DNA from: an uncultured Acidimicrobiales bacterium
GTDB taxonomy: Bacteria; Actinomycetota; Acidimicrobiia; Acidimicrobiales; SZUA-35
DNA length: 35,602 bases
Direction: 5' to 3'
Assembly (NCBI GenBank): GCA_937958015.1
Contig: CALGOA010000071.1
Span: forward strand, 1-35,602
Shown: one piece after another, positions 23,539 through 30,980 of the stretch
Layout: each line of letters begins with the position of its first letter
Numbering within the stretch: the first letter of the stretch is position 1
Notes under the pieces: model-generated
Told to the model about the DNA's origin: nothing
The model's database searches: none
What the model saw: the letters and a program-made list of their open reading frames with translations, nothing else
Made by a program: the position numbers and the translations under genes

Positions 23539-24722
23539 CCGCCACGGTCGAGTCTTCAGTCGGCAACGACATTGGATTCGAGGCCCGACTGGAAGCCGGG
23601 CGATTGGCCCGGATGCGGGCATCGATCGCGGATTCAGGATGTGATGCGGGCCTCTTCTATGACCCGACCAACATCCGGTACTGCACCGGCACCTCGAACA
23701 TGCAGGTCTACTCACTGCACAACCCCTGCCGGTACGTCTTCGTGCCGGGCGAGGGTGCGGTCGTTCTGTTCGAATTCAAGGGGTGCGAGCACCTCTCGGT
23801 CGGCCACGACGGGGTCGATGAGATCAGACCGGCGGTTTCTTGGTACGACTTCATCGCCGGCGGCCGGGTGCAGGAGTTTGCCGGGGTGTGGGCCGACCAG
23901 ATCTGTTCGCTCCTCGGATCCGGCCAAGACCTCGCGGTCGACAAACTCGATCCGGTGGGATGGAACGAACTCAATCGCCGCGGAATCAGGGTTCACGACG
24001 GACAACGGGTGGCCAATCAGGCCCGGGTACTCAAGACTCCCGAAGAGGTGGTGGCAATTCAGGTGGCGATCGACGCCTGCGAGAACGCCGTGGCCCAGAT
24101 GCACTCCGCCATGACCCCCGGATTGACCGAGAACCAACTTTGGGCCCACCTGCACCGCGCCAACATCGAGGCCGGAGGGGAGTGGCTCGAGACCCGCCTG
24201 TTGACGTCTGGGTATCGATCAAACCCGTGGTACCAGGAGTGTTCGAACAAGGTGATCGACGATGGTGACCTGGTCGCATTCGACACCGACCTCATCGGTA
24301 TCGGCGGGTATTCGGTCGACATTTCGCGCACCTGGGCGGCGAACGGGCGACCAACCGCCGACCAGCGGATGCTTCACGAGACAGCGCTCGAACAACTTCT
24401 CCACAATCGTGAGCTTCTCCAACCCGGTGCGTCGTTCGCAGAGATCTCCGCTCGTTCCCATCTGCCTCCTCCCACCATCCACTCGGTTACCAACGCCGCC
24501 GTCGCCCACGGCATCGGCCTCTGCAACGAGTACCCGCTGATTCTCAACCGTGACCACTTCGAGACCGGCGGCTACGACGGGGAGGTACAGGAGGGAATGG
24601 TCCTCTGTGTCGAGGCGCTCGCCGCCCCGCCCGGAGGTTCCGAGGGCGTGAAGTTGGAGGAACAGGTGCTGATAACCGCGGACGGCCCAGCATCGCTTAG
24701 CTCCTACTCGCTGGACCTCTAG
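23535..24722 (+). CDS. M24-fold (pita-bread) protein, DddP-like
   Basis: A 395-aa protein of the M24 metallopeptidase fold. It resembles DddP, the M24-family DMSP lyase, over its length: FYDPTNIRYCTGTSNMQ, LHNPCRYVFV, GGEWLETRLLTSGYRSNPW, AFDTDLIGIGGYSVDISRTW, HGIGLCNEYPL, EGMVLCVEAL and KLEEQVLI. The two-metal ligands fall at DddP-equivalent spacing: Asp250, Asp252, Asp262, His325, Glu360 and Glu375. From memory of the published enzyme, catalytic Asp377 of DddP corresponds to Asn331 here, and Tyr366 to Asn320. So it may not be a DMSP lyase; a peptidase or lyase of a related substrate is possible. The GTG at 23535 overlaps the oxygenase stop (GTGA). It converges on the photolyase gene, overlapping 3 nt. 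Confidence 0.8.
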   Translation: MTATVESSVGNDIGFEARLEAGRLARMRASIADSGCDAGLFYDPTNIRYCTGTSNMQVYSLHNPCRYVFVPGEGAVVLFEFKGCEHLSVGHDGVDEIRPAVSWYDFIAGGRVQEFAGVWADQICSLLGSGQDLAVDKLDPVGWNELNRRGIRVHDGQRVANQARVLKTPEEVVAIQVAIDACENAVAQMHSAMTPGLTENQLWAHLHRANIEAGGEWLETRLLTSGYRSNPWYQECSNKVIDDGDLVAFDTDLIGIGGYSVDISRTWAANGRPTADQRMLHETALEQLLHNRELLQPGASFAEISARSHLPPPTIHSVTNAAVAHGIGLCNEYPLILNRDHFETGGYDGEVQEGMVLCVEALAAPPGGSEGVKLEEQVLITADGPASLSSYSLDL

Positions 24723-26200
24723 AGTTCGCCAGCAGCGATCGACTCGATCATCTCCGCCGCTCGGGTCCGCACGTCGGGCACGTCCTTGAGTCGTTTGAGA
24801 TTGGCTACCGGTCGACTCATGCGATGGTTGGACTTCAGCACGTCCTGATGACGGGCGATGAAGTCCCAGTACAACGTCGTGAACGGGCAGGCGTCAGGGC
24901 CCACGCGTTTCTTCGGGTCATACCGACAGTCTCCGCAGTAGTTACTCATACGGTTCACGTAGGCACCGCCGGACACATAGGGTTTGGTCGCCATCCGGCC
25001 GCCATCAGCCCAGAGGGCCATACCCATCACGTTCGGAATCATCACCCACTCCGCCCCGTCGATGTAGTTCTGCCACATCCAGTCCATCAATGCCTTTGGT
25101 TGGATGCCGTACAGGTTGGCAAAGTTGGAGAGAATCATCAGTCGTTGGATGTGATGGACATAGGCCCGTTCCTGCAGTCCTTCGATGACGTCGGCCACAC
25201 ATCGCATCTGCGTTGTTGCCTCGCCGGTGAAGGCGGGCGGAATGGGACGTTGATGGTCCAGATCGTTGGCCTCAACGTGGTCGGGCCACAACCAGTAGAG
25301 ACCCCATACGTACTCACGCCAACCGATGATCTGACGGAGGAAACCCTCGACCGACTGGAGCGGCGCCGATCCGTCCCGGTATTTCTCGATGGCAGCCTCG
25401 ACGACCTCGTCCGGCATGAGCAGGCCGATGTTCAGGTAGGGACTGAGCACGCTGTGGGCGAGGTGCCAACTGTCGGTCGTCATGGCATCTTCGAAGGGCC
25501 CGAAGTTCGGCAGTTCGTTGTCGACGAAGTGTCGAAGCCGCTGCAGCGCGCTGGCGCGGCTGGTGGCCCAGAGTCCCACCGGGGTTGCACCATGGGCGCT
25601 CGGAAGTGAGTCGAGAACCTCGTCGTCGAGGTCATCCAGTCGCGACACGCTCGGGTCGGAAAAGATCGACGTGTCCGAAGGTGGCGGTTCCTGGTTTTCA
25701 GCGTCAAAGTTCCATCGACCCTGCTCCGGCTCGTCTCCGTTCATCAGGTAGCCGAGGTTCGACCGGGTGAACCGGTAGAAGTCTTCCATCTTCAGCGACT
25801 TCCGTTCGGTGGCCCATTCGGCAAACTCCTCGTAGTGGCAGAGGAACTGGTTGGATCGCACCAACTCGACGTCGAAGCTTTCCACCATCGTGCGGGCTCG
25901 GCGACTGTTGGGTTCGGTTGCAATCAGGGAGGCAGGGGAGAACGACTCCAGATGTTCGGTGATTCCGCTGGCCATCGTGGCGGATCGGCGAAGGTCAACC
26001 TCGAATCCCTTTTCCTCCAACTCGACCGCAAATCGGCGCATGGCCGCCACCACGAGATGGAGGCGCTGCACATGGCGACCGGTCGTCGCCAACAGTTGGT
26101 CGCTCTCGATCAGCAGAACTCGATGAGTGGCGGGATCGGCGTGAGCCATGGCGCCGATCCGGATATTCAGCTGGTCACCAAACACAAGAACCGAATGCAC
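24719..26200 (-). CDS. FeS-type cryptochrome/photolyase (PhrB-like)
   Basis: A 493-aa protein of the FeS-BCP photolyase class, which repairs (6-4) photoproducts with light using FAD, a lumazine antenna and a [4Fe-4S] cluster. The cluster cysteines are Cys334 (QMRCVADV), Cys422 and Cys425 (NYCGDCRYD) and Cys438 (PDACPF). Their spacing (88, 3, 13) equals that of Agrobacterium PhrB as I recall it. FAD-domain blocks include HSVLSPYLNIGLLMPDEVV, GFLRQIIGWREYVWG, HHIQRLMILSNFANLYGI and MWQNYIDGAEWVMIPNVMG. The GTG start is backed by a leaderless TAGTGT. It is divergent from the HMG-CoA-lyase-like gene. Confidence 0.92.
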   Translation of the reverse strand: MHSVLVFGDQLNIRIGAMAHADPATHRVLLIESDQLLATTGRHVQRLHLVVAAMRRFAVELEEKGFEVDLRRSATMASGITEHLESFSPASLIATEPNSRRARTMVESFDVELVRSNQFLCHYEEFAEWATERKSLKMEDFYRFTRSNLGYLMNGDEPEQGRWNFDAENQEPPPSDTSIFSDPSVSRLDDLDDEVLDSLPSAHGATPVGLWATSRASALQRLRHFVDNELPNFGPFEDAMTTDSWHLAHSVLSPYLNIGLLMPDEVVEAAIEKYRDGSAPLQSVEGFLRQIIGWREYVWGLYWLWPDHVEANDLDHQRPIPPAFTGEATTQMRCVADVIEGLQERAYVHHIQRLMILSNFANLYGIQPKALMDWMWQNYIDGAEWVMIPNVMGMALWADGGRMATKPYVSGGAYVNRMSNYCGDCRYDPKKRVGPDACPFTTLYWDFIARHQDVLKSNHRMSRPVANLKRLKDVPDVRTRAAEMIESIAAGEL

Positions 26201-26206
26201 CGCGTA

Positions 26207-26212
26207 ACACTA
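26207..26212 (-). promoter_or_regulatory. -10 element of a leaderless promoter for the photolyase gene
   Basis: TAGTGT on the minus strand ends 7 nt before the GTG at 26200 (spacer TACGCG), supporting GTG as the start codon. Confidence 0.55.
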
Positions 26213-26248
26213 GGGACAGGCTCCTTCGTTACACCCAACCGGGAGGGG

Positions 26249-26254
26249 TACGGT
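26249..26254 (+). promoter_or_regulatory. -10 element of a leaderless promoter for the HMG-CoA-lyase-like gene
   Basis: TACGGT ends 7 nt before the ATG at 26261 (spacer GTCTCA). With the photolyase -10 it forms a back-to-back pair of leaderless promoters within 60 nt. Confidence 0.55.
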
Positions 26255-26260
26255 GTCTCA

Positions 26261-27130
26261 ATGGCGCAGCTGGTTATCCGCGAAGTTGGTCCACGGGACG
26301 GACTGCAGAACGAAGAGCCGCTCAACGTCGAACGACGGGCCGAGATCATCAGTGCTCTCTGCCGAACCGGCCTTACCGAGATTGAAGCCGTCAGTTTCGT
26401 TTCCCCAAAGGCGGTCCCGGCCATGGCACACGCCGCCGATGTGCTCGAACTCGTCGATCGTCGATCCGAGGTCCGGCTCTGGGCGCTCGTGCCGAACGTT
26501 CGCGGTGCACACATGGCCGTCGACGCAAACATCGATGCGCTCACCGTCACCGTTTCCGCCTGCCCCGTGTACAACGAGAAGAACGTGCGCAGAACGATCG
26601 CCGAGTCGGTCGTCGGTATCGGCGAGATAGTGCAGGTCGCCGAAGGGCGTCCGGTCGATGTTGTGATTTCGTGTGTCTTCGGTTCCCCCTACACCGGAGA
26701 CGAGCCGACCGGCACGGTGCCCGACCTGATGGGCCAGCTGTCGGACCTCGGGGTCACTCGGTTCACCCTGGCCGACACCACCGGGATGGCGACGCCTCAC
26801 CGGGTGGAGCGGGTGCTCCACAAGACCGGCATCGACGTGGGCCTGCACCTCCACGACACCCGGGGGACAGCCCTGGTCAATGCGATGACCGCCGTGAGTA
26901 TGGGAGTTACCCGCTTCGACACCGCCGTCGGTGGCCTCGGCGGTTCGCCCTTCGCTCAGGGTGCCGGTGGAAATCTGGCCACGGAAGACCTCGTTCACCT
27001 GGCCGATGACGACCCGATGATCTCCACCGGAGTCGACCTTGCTGCGCTTCTTGCGGTGGCAAAGGACCTCGCCACCGCAGTCGATCACGATCTGCCCAGC
27101 CGGCTGGCGAACCATGGCCCGGCTCGATGA
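26261..27130 (+). CDS. HMG-CoA-lyase-like protein, Ser in place of catalytic Cys
   Basis: A 289-aa TIM-barrel enzyme of the HMGL/DRE-TIM metallolyase family, which cleaves HMG-CoA to acetyl-CoA and acetoacetate in leucine breakdown. GPRDGLQNE (Arg12, Asp13) matches the active-site loop, HLHDTRG (His196, His198) holds the metal, and GGLGGSPFAQGAGGNLATED is the flexible loop with Asn238. The loop's usual catalytic Cys (GGCPxAxGASGN, human Cys266) is Ser229 here. That change greatly weakens the human enzyme, so this may be a related lyase acting on another 3-hydroxy-3-methyl-type acyl-CoA. ATG at 26261 is favoured over an upstream in-frame start at 25835, which would lie antisense inside the photolyase gene. 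Confidence 0.8.
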   Translation: MAQLVIREVGPRDGLQNEEPLNVERRAEIISALCRTGLTEIEAVSFVSPKAVPAMAHAADVLELVDRRSEVRLWALVPNVRGAHMAVDANIDALTVTVSACPVYNEKNVRRTIAESVVGIGEIVQVAEGRPVDVVISCVFGSPYTGDEPTGTVPDLMGQLSDLGVTRFTLADTTGMATPHRVERVLHKTGIDVGLHLHDTRGTALVNAMTAVSMGVTRFDTAVGGLGGSPFAQGAGGNLATEDLVHLADDDPMISTGVDLAALLAVAKDLATAVDHDLPSRLANHGPAR

Positions 27131-27140
27131 CTTCTGACAC

Positions 27141-27169
27141 TTGATCGATCTGCCCCTCGGCACAAGACT
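27141..27169 (+). promoter_or_regulatory. Probable promoter of the peroxiredoxin gene
   Basis: TTGATC (27141-27146) and AAGACT (27164-27169) are separated by 17 nt; the second ends 7 nt before the ATG at 27176. The first base of the -10 departs from TANNNT. No SD is present. Confidence 0.45.
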
Positions 27170-27175
27170 GCAGAC

Positions 27176-27805
27176 ATGGCACATCTACGACTCGGTGACG
27201 AGGCTCCAAACTTCACGGCAATGACGACCGAAGGCGAGATCGACTTCCACAGCTGGAAGGACGGGTCCTGGGCGGTGTTGTTCAGCCACCCCGCCGACTT
27301 CACCCCGGTCTGCACCACCGAACTGGGCCGCACGGCTGCGCTCTCGGGTGGATTCGCACAACGCAACACCAAGCCGATCGCCGTGTCGGTCGATCCGATC
27401 GAGGACCATCACGCATGGGCCCCCGATATCGCCGAACTCGGCGGGGTGGAGCTCAACTTCCCGATCATCGCTGATCCAGACAAGGCGGTGTCTGAGCTCT
27501 ACGACATGATCCATCCCGGCGAGGGCGACTCGTCCACCGTGCGCTCGGTCTTCATCATCAGCCCCAGCAACCACATCAAGCTCATGCTGACCTACCCGAA
27601 GTCGACCGGGCGTAACTTCGACGAAATCATGCGGGTCCTCGACAGCCTGCAGCTCACCGAAACGGTGGGACTGGCAACCCCCGCCGACTGGATGCCGGGA
27701 GACCGGGTCATCATCTCGCCGGCGATGTCCACCGAGGATGCCAAGGCCAAATTCAACAACGTCGAGGAGATTAAGCCCTACCTGCGGTACGCCGACGCGC
27801 CCTAG
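27176..27805 (+). CDS. 1-Cys peroxiredoxin (Prx6 type)
   Basis: A 209-aa peroxiredoxin that reduces hydrogen peroxide and organic hydroperoxides in the cytosol. The peroxidatic Cys46 is in FSHPADFTPVCTTELGR, and the supporting Thr and Arg (RSVFIISPSNHIKL) are present. The long C-terminal extension (PADWMPGDRVIISPAMS and KPYLRY) is typical of the 1-Cys Prx6 group. No second redox Cys is seen, so an external thiol would regenerate it. It stands alone 45 nt after the HMG-CoA-lyase-like gene. Confidence 0.92.
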   Translation: MAHLRLGDEAPNFTAMTTEGEIDFHSWKDGSWAVLFSHPADFTPVCTTELGRTAALSGGFAQRNTKPIAVSVDPIEDHHAWAPDIAELGGVELNFPIIADPDKAVSELYDMIHPGEGDSSTVRSVFIISPSNHIKLMLTYPKSTGRNFDEIMRVLDSLQLTETVGLATPADWMPGDRVIISPAMSTEDAKAKFNNVEEIKPYLRYADAP

Positions 27806-27828
27806 CGCGCCCCTCCCGACAACTTCTC

Positions 27829-27848
27829 CCGACCCGGTAGGGGGTCGG
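27829..27848 (+). terminator. Hairpin downstream of the peroxiredoxin gene
   Basis: CCGACCC and GGGTCGG form a perfect 7-bp stem with a 6-nt loop, 24 nt after the stop. There is no T-tract; a Rho-assisted or structural terminator is possible. Confidence 0.4.
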
Positions 27849-27877
27849 CTGGGCCCGCCTTCTACTGTGAGCGGCCG

Positions 27878-28213
27878 ATGCTTCTCGTGATTCTCAGCAT
27901 TGCCTCCGCGGCAGCATTTCTGTACTACGGATACGAGACGGTGTTCAAGGTGCCGCCCCGTGGCGAATACGAGCGCTACGGGATGCCTCGGGTTCGGATC
28001 TTCGTCGGCAGCATGCAGTTACTGGGTGGCCTGGGCCTGCTTTTCGGTCTGGTCGAACCAGTGATCGGCGCCCTTGCGGCAACGGGCCTGGTGGTCATGA
28101 TGCTGCTCGGTTTGGCCGTTCGATATCGGATTCATGACGCACCGCGCCTCATGGTTCCCGCCGCATCGTTGGCAGTTCTGAACCTCACGATTCTCATTCT
28201 GCACATCGCCTGA
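27878..28213 (+). CDS. DoxX-like small membrane protein
   Basis: A 111-aa protein with about four transmembrane helices: LLVILSIASAAAFLYYGY at the N-terminus, then VGSMQLLGGLGLLFGLV, ALAATGLVVMMLLGLAV and the C-terminal SLAVLNLTILILHIA. The GYETVFKVP...YGMPRVRIFVGSMQLLGGLGLL layout matches DoxX_2/DoxX-like proteins, which are quinone- or redox-linked membrane proteins of mostly unknown role. TACTGT lies 9 nt before the ATG, giving a near-leaderless start. It ends inside a hairpin shared with the convergent DoxX-like gene. Confidence 0.75.
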   Translation: MLLVILSIASAAAFLYYGYETVFKVPPRGEYERYGMPRVRIFVGSMQLLGGLGLLFGLVEPVIGALAATGLVVMMLLGLAVRYRIHDAPRLMVPAASLAVLNLTILILHIA

Positions 28214-28231
28214 GCCGAAACTGGCTCAGGC
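28208..28231. terminator. Bidirectional hairpin overlapping both convergent stop codons
   Basis: GCCTGAGCC-GAAACT-GGCTCAGGC is a perfect 9-bp stem with a 6-nt loop. The left arm contains the TGA stop of the + gene (28211-28213) and the right arm that of the - gene (28226-28228), so both genes end in the same stem. No T-tract follows on either side. Confidence 0.65.
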
Positions 28232-28606
28232 GTCGTTGCCCGCCCCGATGACGGCCGACACGATCGACGCAGCCAGAACCGAGAGCGCAGGTACCGAACG
28301 TTTGAGCGGATCTCCAACCTTGGCGTGCATCCCGACCGCCCCGACCATCAGTCCGGCCAGTCCGGTTGAGGCGGGTCGAGCCAATTTCGGGACGACGTTT
28401 CCGACGAGCATCAACGTGGCCAGCCCTACCTTGGCAGCGCCGGCGGCGTACATCGTGTTCTCCGACAGTCCATAGGCCTCGAACTCCTCACGCATGTTCT
28501 TGGCACCTCGACCCCGGTAGCCGGTGTCCTTGTCGAATCGATTGAACCAGACGTTGTAGATCCAGAGCGCAGCTCCGGTGCGGGCGATCATGCCGATCAG
28601 CTTCAT
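28226..28606 (-). CDS. DoxX-like membrane protein
   Basis: A 126-aa protein: LIGMIARTGAALWIYNVW at the N-terminus, a polar loop (RFDKDTGYRGRGAKNMREEFEAYGL), then three hydrophobic segments (YAAGAAKVGLATLMLVGNVVP, TGLAGLMVGAVGMHAKVGD, ALSVLAASIVSAVIGAG). The loop followed by a Gly/Ala-rich helical half recalls DoxX-like proteins, but the match is weaker than for the neighbouring gene. The ATG at 28606 has a GAGGAA SD; an upstream in-frame ATG at 28645 is less likely. It converges on the other DoxX-like gene. Confidence 0.65.
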   Translation of the reverse strand: MKLIGMIARTGAALWIYNVWFNRFDKDTGYRGRGAKNMREEFEAYGLSENTMYAAGAAKVGLATLMLVGNVVPKLARPASTGLAGLMVGAVGMHAKVGDPLKRSVPALSVLAASIVSAVIGAGNDA

Positions 28607-28759
28607 AGATTCCTCGTTCCGTTGCCGTCGAGGTTCCGTACCCATCCTCCAACGAACCTAAACGTCCCCCACGGTGGGTCTGTTCGACTCGGGCGTCGGT
28701 TGGGTGGTTTACCCGCCCTCGCACTTGGATCGAGACGCACCTGCCACCACGGAATTCTC

Positions 28760-28765
28760 TATCAT
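28760..28765 (+). promoter_or_regulatory. -10 element of a leaderless promoter for the GH36 gene
   Basis: TATCAT ends 7 nt before the GTG at 28772 (spacer TCATGG), supporting GTG as the start. Confidence 0.5.
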
Positions 28766-28771
28766 TCATGG

Positions 28772-30877
28772 GTGCACAGAATCTCCTACGGCGGAACGTC
28801 GGTAGACATCACAGGTGGCGACGCCATGCCCGAGGTCCTCGGTTGGGGTCGATATGAACCCTCCCGGTCCGAGGCGGAGGCGAATGACCAGTCCTATCGC
28901 GCCGGCCTGCCGCCGGCGACCCTCGACGAGCACTACCCGGTCGGTCTCTTCGCCGAGGAGTCACTGGGGTTTCCCGGATCGCCCGGCATCAGCGGTCACC
29001 GACCTGACGGCACTGGCTGGTCGCCTCGTTTCCGGCGGATCGAGGAACGAGTCGAGGCCGACTGCGCCTCGTTCGTCCTGGAGGATCGTCTCGCCGGTCT
29101 CGAGCTGGTCACAACGATCGCCGTGACCACCGGGGCGGTCATCACCGTCGATGCGGTGCTCACCAACATCGGAGACACCCCGTACAACCTCAACACTCTC
29201 GCTGCGACACTACCCGTTCCCGCCTCGGCCGCCGAAGTGCTGACGCTGTCGGGTCGTTGGTGCATGGAGTTCCAGATGGATCGGCGGCCCTTTATCGGCT
29301 CAACGATCGTGGAGAACCGGCGCGGCAGGACTTCCCACGAGAATGCACCGGTCGTCTTCGTCGGTACCGATGGCTTCAGAGAATCCGAGGGCCACGTGTG
29401 GGGCGCCCAGTTGGCGTGGAGTGGCAACTACAGAGTCACCGCCGATCGCATGGGCGATGGACGTTGTTACCTGCAACTGGGGGAGCTGCTGCTGCCGGGC
29501 GAGGTTCAGCTTGCGCCGGGCGAGGCCTATGACATGCCCCAGGTGATCACTACCTGTTCTGACAACGGTCTCACCGTTGCCAGTGGACGGTTTCTTTCGC
29601 ATTTGCGACAAAGCGTGCGACCCAAGGACCTCGGTCCCCGTCCGGTAAATCTGAACACATGGGAAGCGGTCTATTTCGACCATGACCTCGACCGCCTCCT
29701 TCGCTTGGCAGATGCGGCGGCCGATGTTGGCGCAGAACGATTCGTGCTCGATGACGGTTGGTTCGGAGGGCGGCGAGACGACAGCAGGGGACTGGGGGAC
29801 TGGTTCGTCTCCCCGGACGCCTGGCCGACCGGTCTGAATCCGCTGATCGAACGAGTCACGGGCCATGGGATGGTCTTCGGCATCTGGTTTGAACCCGAGA
29901 TGGTCAATCCCGACTCCGATCTGTACCGGCTCCATCCTGACTGGACTCTCACCACCGACGGGTACGAACCGGTTCTGGGTCGCGGCCAGTTGGTGCTCGA
30001 CTTCGGTCGTTCCGAAGTTCGTCAGAACATGTTCGAACAGATCGACAAGATCCTGTCCAACCACGACATCGGGTACGTCAAATGGGACATGAACCGTGTG
30101 GTCGTTCAGGGTTCGGGAGCCGAAGGGCGCGCCGGCGTTCGCCGTCACGTGCTGGGCCTCTATCAACTGCTCGACGACCTCCGGGCGGCTCATCCCCACG
30201 TCGAATGGGAATCCTGCGCCAGCGGCGGCGGTCGGATCGACTCCGGCATCCTGGCCCGCACCGACCGCGTGTGGACCTCCGACAGCAACGACGCCGCCGA
30301 CCGACAGCTCATCCAGCGCGGCGCATCGCTGATCCTGCCGCCCGAGATGATGGGCTGCCACATCGGGCCGCCCACCAGTCACACCACCGGGCGAACCCAC
30401 AGCCTTGGGTTCCGGGCGGCAACCGCGCTCTTCGGGCACCTCGGTATCGAATGGAACGTGCTCACGATGACCGACGACGACCGCAAGGCATTGCGGGAAG
30501 TTATCGACCTCTACAAGACCCACCGCGAGCTACTGCACAACGGCGTGCCGGTTCGGCTGGACCACCCTGACAACTCGATCGTGGCCCACGGTGTCGTCGA
30601 TGCCGATCTGACCGAGGGTCTCTTCAGCGTCGCCAGCACGGCGACCCGAAGCTCGTCAGCGCTCACGCCACTGGTCATCCCGTGGCTGAGCAACGAACGC
30701 GAATACTTGGTGGAGCCGCTCTTTATCGGCGGTGAACACCCGGGGAAGGACCACTATCCGCCGCAGTGGATCCTGGGCGGATCGGTGATGACCGGTGGGT
30801 TCCTCGGAGGCCATGGCCTTTCAATGCCGGTTTTCTGGCCCGAACGCGCTCTCCTGGTGCGGGTCACCGAAGCGTAA
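28772..30877 (+). CDS. Alpha-galactosidase, glycoside hydrolase family 36
   Basis: A 701-aa retaining alpha-galactosidase that would cleave terminal alpha-galactosides such as melibiose or raffinose. The N-terminal beta-domain (about 1-290) precedes a TIM barrel. The nucleophile is Asp439 in YVKWDMNRV and the acid/base is Asp504 in WTSDSNDAADRQ; VLDDGWFGGR and WESCASGGGRID are further family motifs. There is no signal peptide, so it acts in the cytosol on imported sugar. GTG at 28772 is chosen because a leaderless -10 (TATCAT) precedes it and it gives normal GH36 length; an upstream in-frame ATG at 28622 adds 50 residues of low-complexity basic sequence. The sugar importer lies convergent downstream. 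Confidence 0.9.
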   Translation: MHRISYGGTSVDITGGDAMPEVLGWGRYEPSRSEAEANDQSYRAGLPPATLDEHYPVGLFAEESLGFPGSPGISGHRPDGTGWSPRFRRIEERVEADCASFVLEDRLAGLELVTTIAVTTGAVITVDAVLTNIGDTPYNLNTLAATLPVPASAAEVLTLSGRWCMEFQMDRRPFIGSTIVENRRGRTSHENAPVVFVGTDGFRESEGHVWGAQLAWSGNYRVTADRMGDGRCYLQLGELLLPGEVQLAPGEAYDMPQVITTCSDNGLTVASGRFLSHLRQSVRPKDLGPRPVNLNTWEAVYFDHDLDRLLRLADAAADVGAERFVLDDGWFGGRRDDSRGLGDWFVSPDAWPTGLNPLIERVTGHGMVFGIWFEPEMVNPDSDLYRLHPDWTLTTDGYEPVLGRGQLVLDFGRSEVRQNMFEQIDKILSNHDIGYVKWDMNRVVVQGSGAEGRAGVRRHVLGLYQLLDDLRAAHPHVEWESCASGGGRIDSGILARTDRVWTSDSNDAADRQLIQRGASLILPPEMMGCHIGPPTSHTTGRTHSLGFRAATALFGHLGIEWNVLTMTDDDRKALREVIDLYKTHRELLHNGVPVRLDHPDNSIVAHGVVDADLTEGLFSVASTATRSSSALTPLVIPWLSNEREYLVEPLFIGGEHPGKDHYPPQWILGGSVMTGGFLGGHGLSMPVFWPERALLVRVTEA

Positions 30878-30911
30878 GAGCGACCGTTCAGTCTCTGGCA
30901 CAAAACGGCGA

Positions 30912-30959
30912 GAGCGAACACGTCGGGCTCGCCATTGCGGCGGCCCGGAGTGTTCGCTC
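30912..30959. terminator. Long hairpin between convergent GH36 and permease genes
   Basis: GAGCGAACAC (30912-30921) pairs perfectly with GTGTTCGCTC (30950-30959); after a 2-nt mismatch, CGGGC (30924-30928) pairs with GCCCG (30943-30947). The loop is 14 nt. It is a strong candidate for a bidirectional terminator of both genes. Confidence 0.65.
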
Positions 30960-30980
30960 CACAACCGGTATCTGGGCGTT

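Noticed and set aside
23535..24722. Naming the M24 protein dddP outright
   Set aside because: Positions equivalent to the DddP catalytic Asp377 and Tyr366 are both Asn, so DMSP lyase activity is not supported.
25835..26260. Upstream extension of the HMG-CoA-lyase-like protein
   Set aside because: It overlaps the photolyase gene in antisense; the ATG at 26261 begins the family domain and has an exactly placed -10.
29300..30523. 407-codon minus-strand frame antisense to the alpha-galactosidase gene
   Set aside because: It is a shadow of the GH36 gene, whose catalytic motifs are unmistakable; the antisense translation resembles no family.
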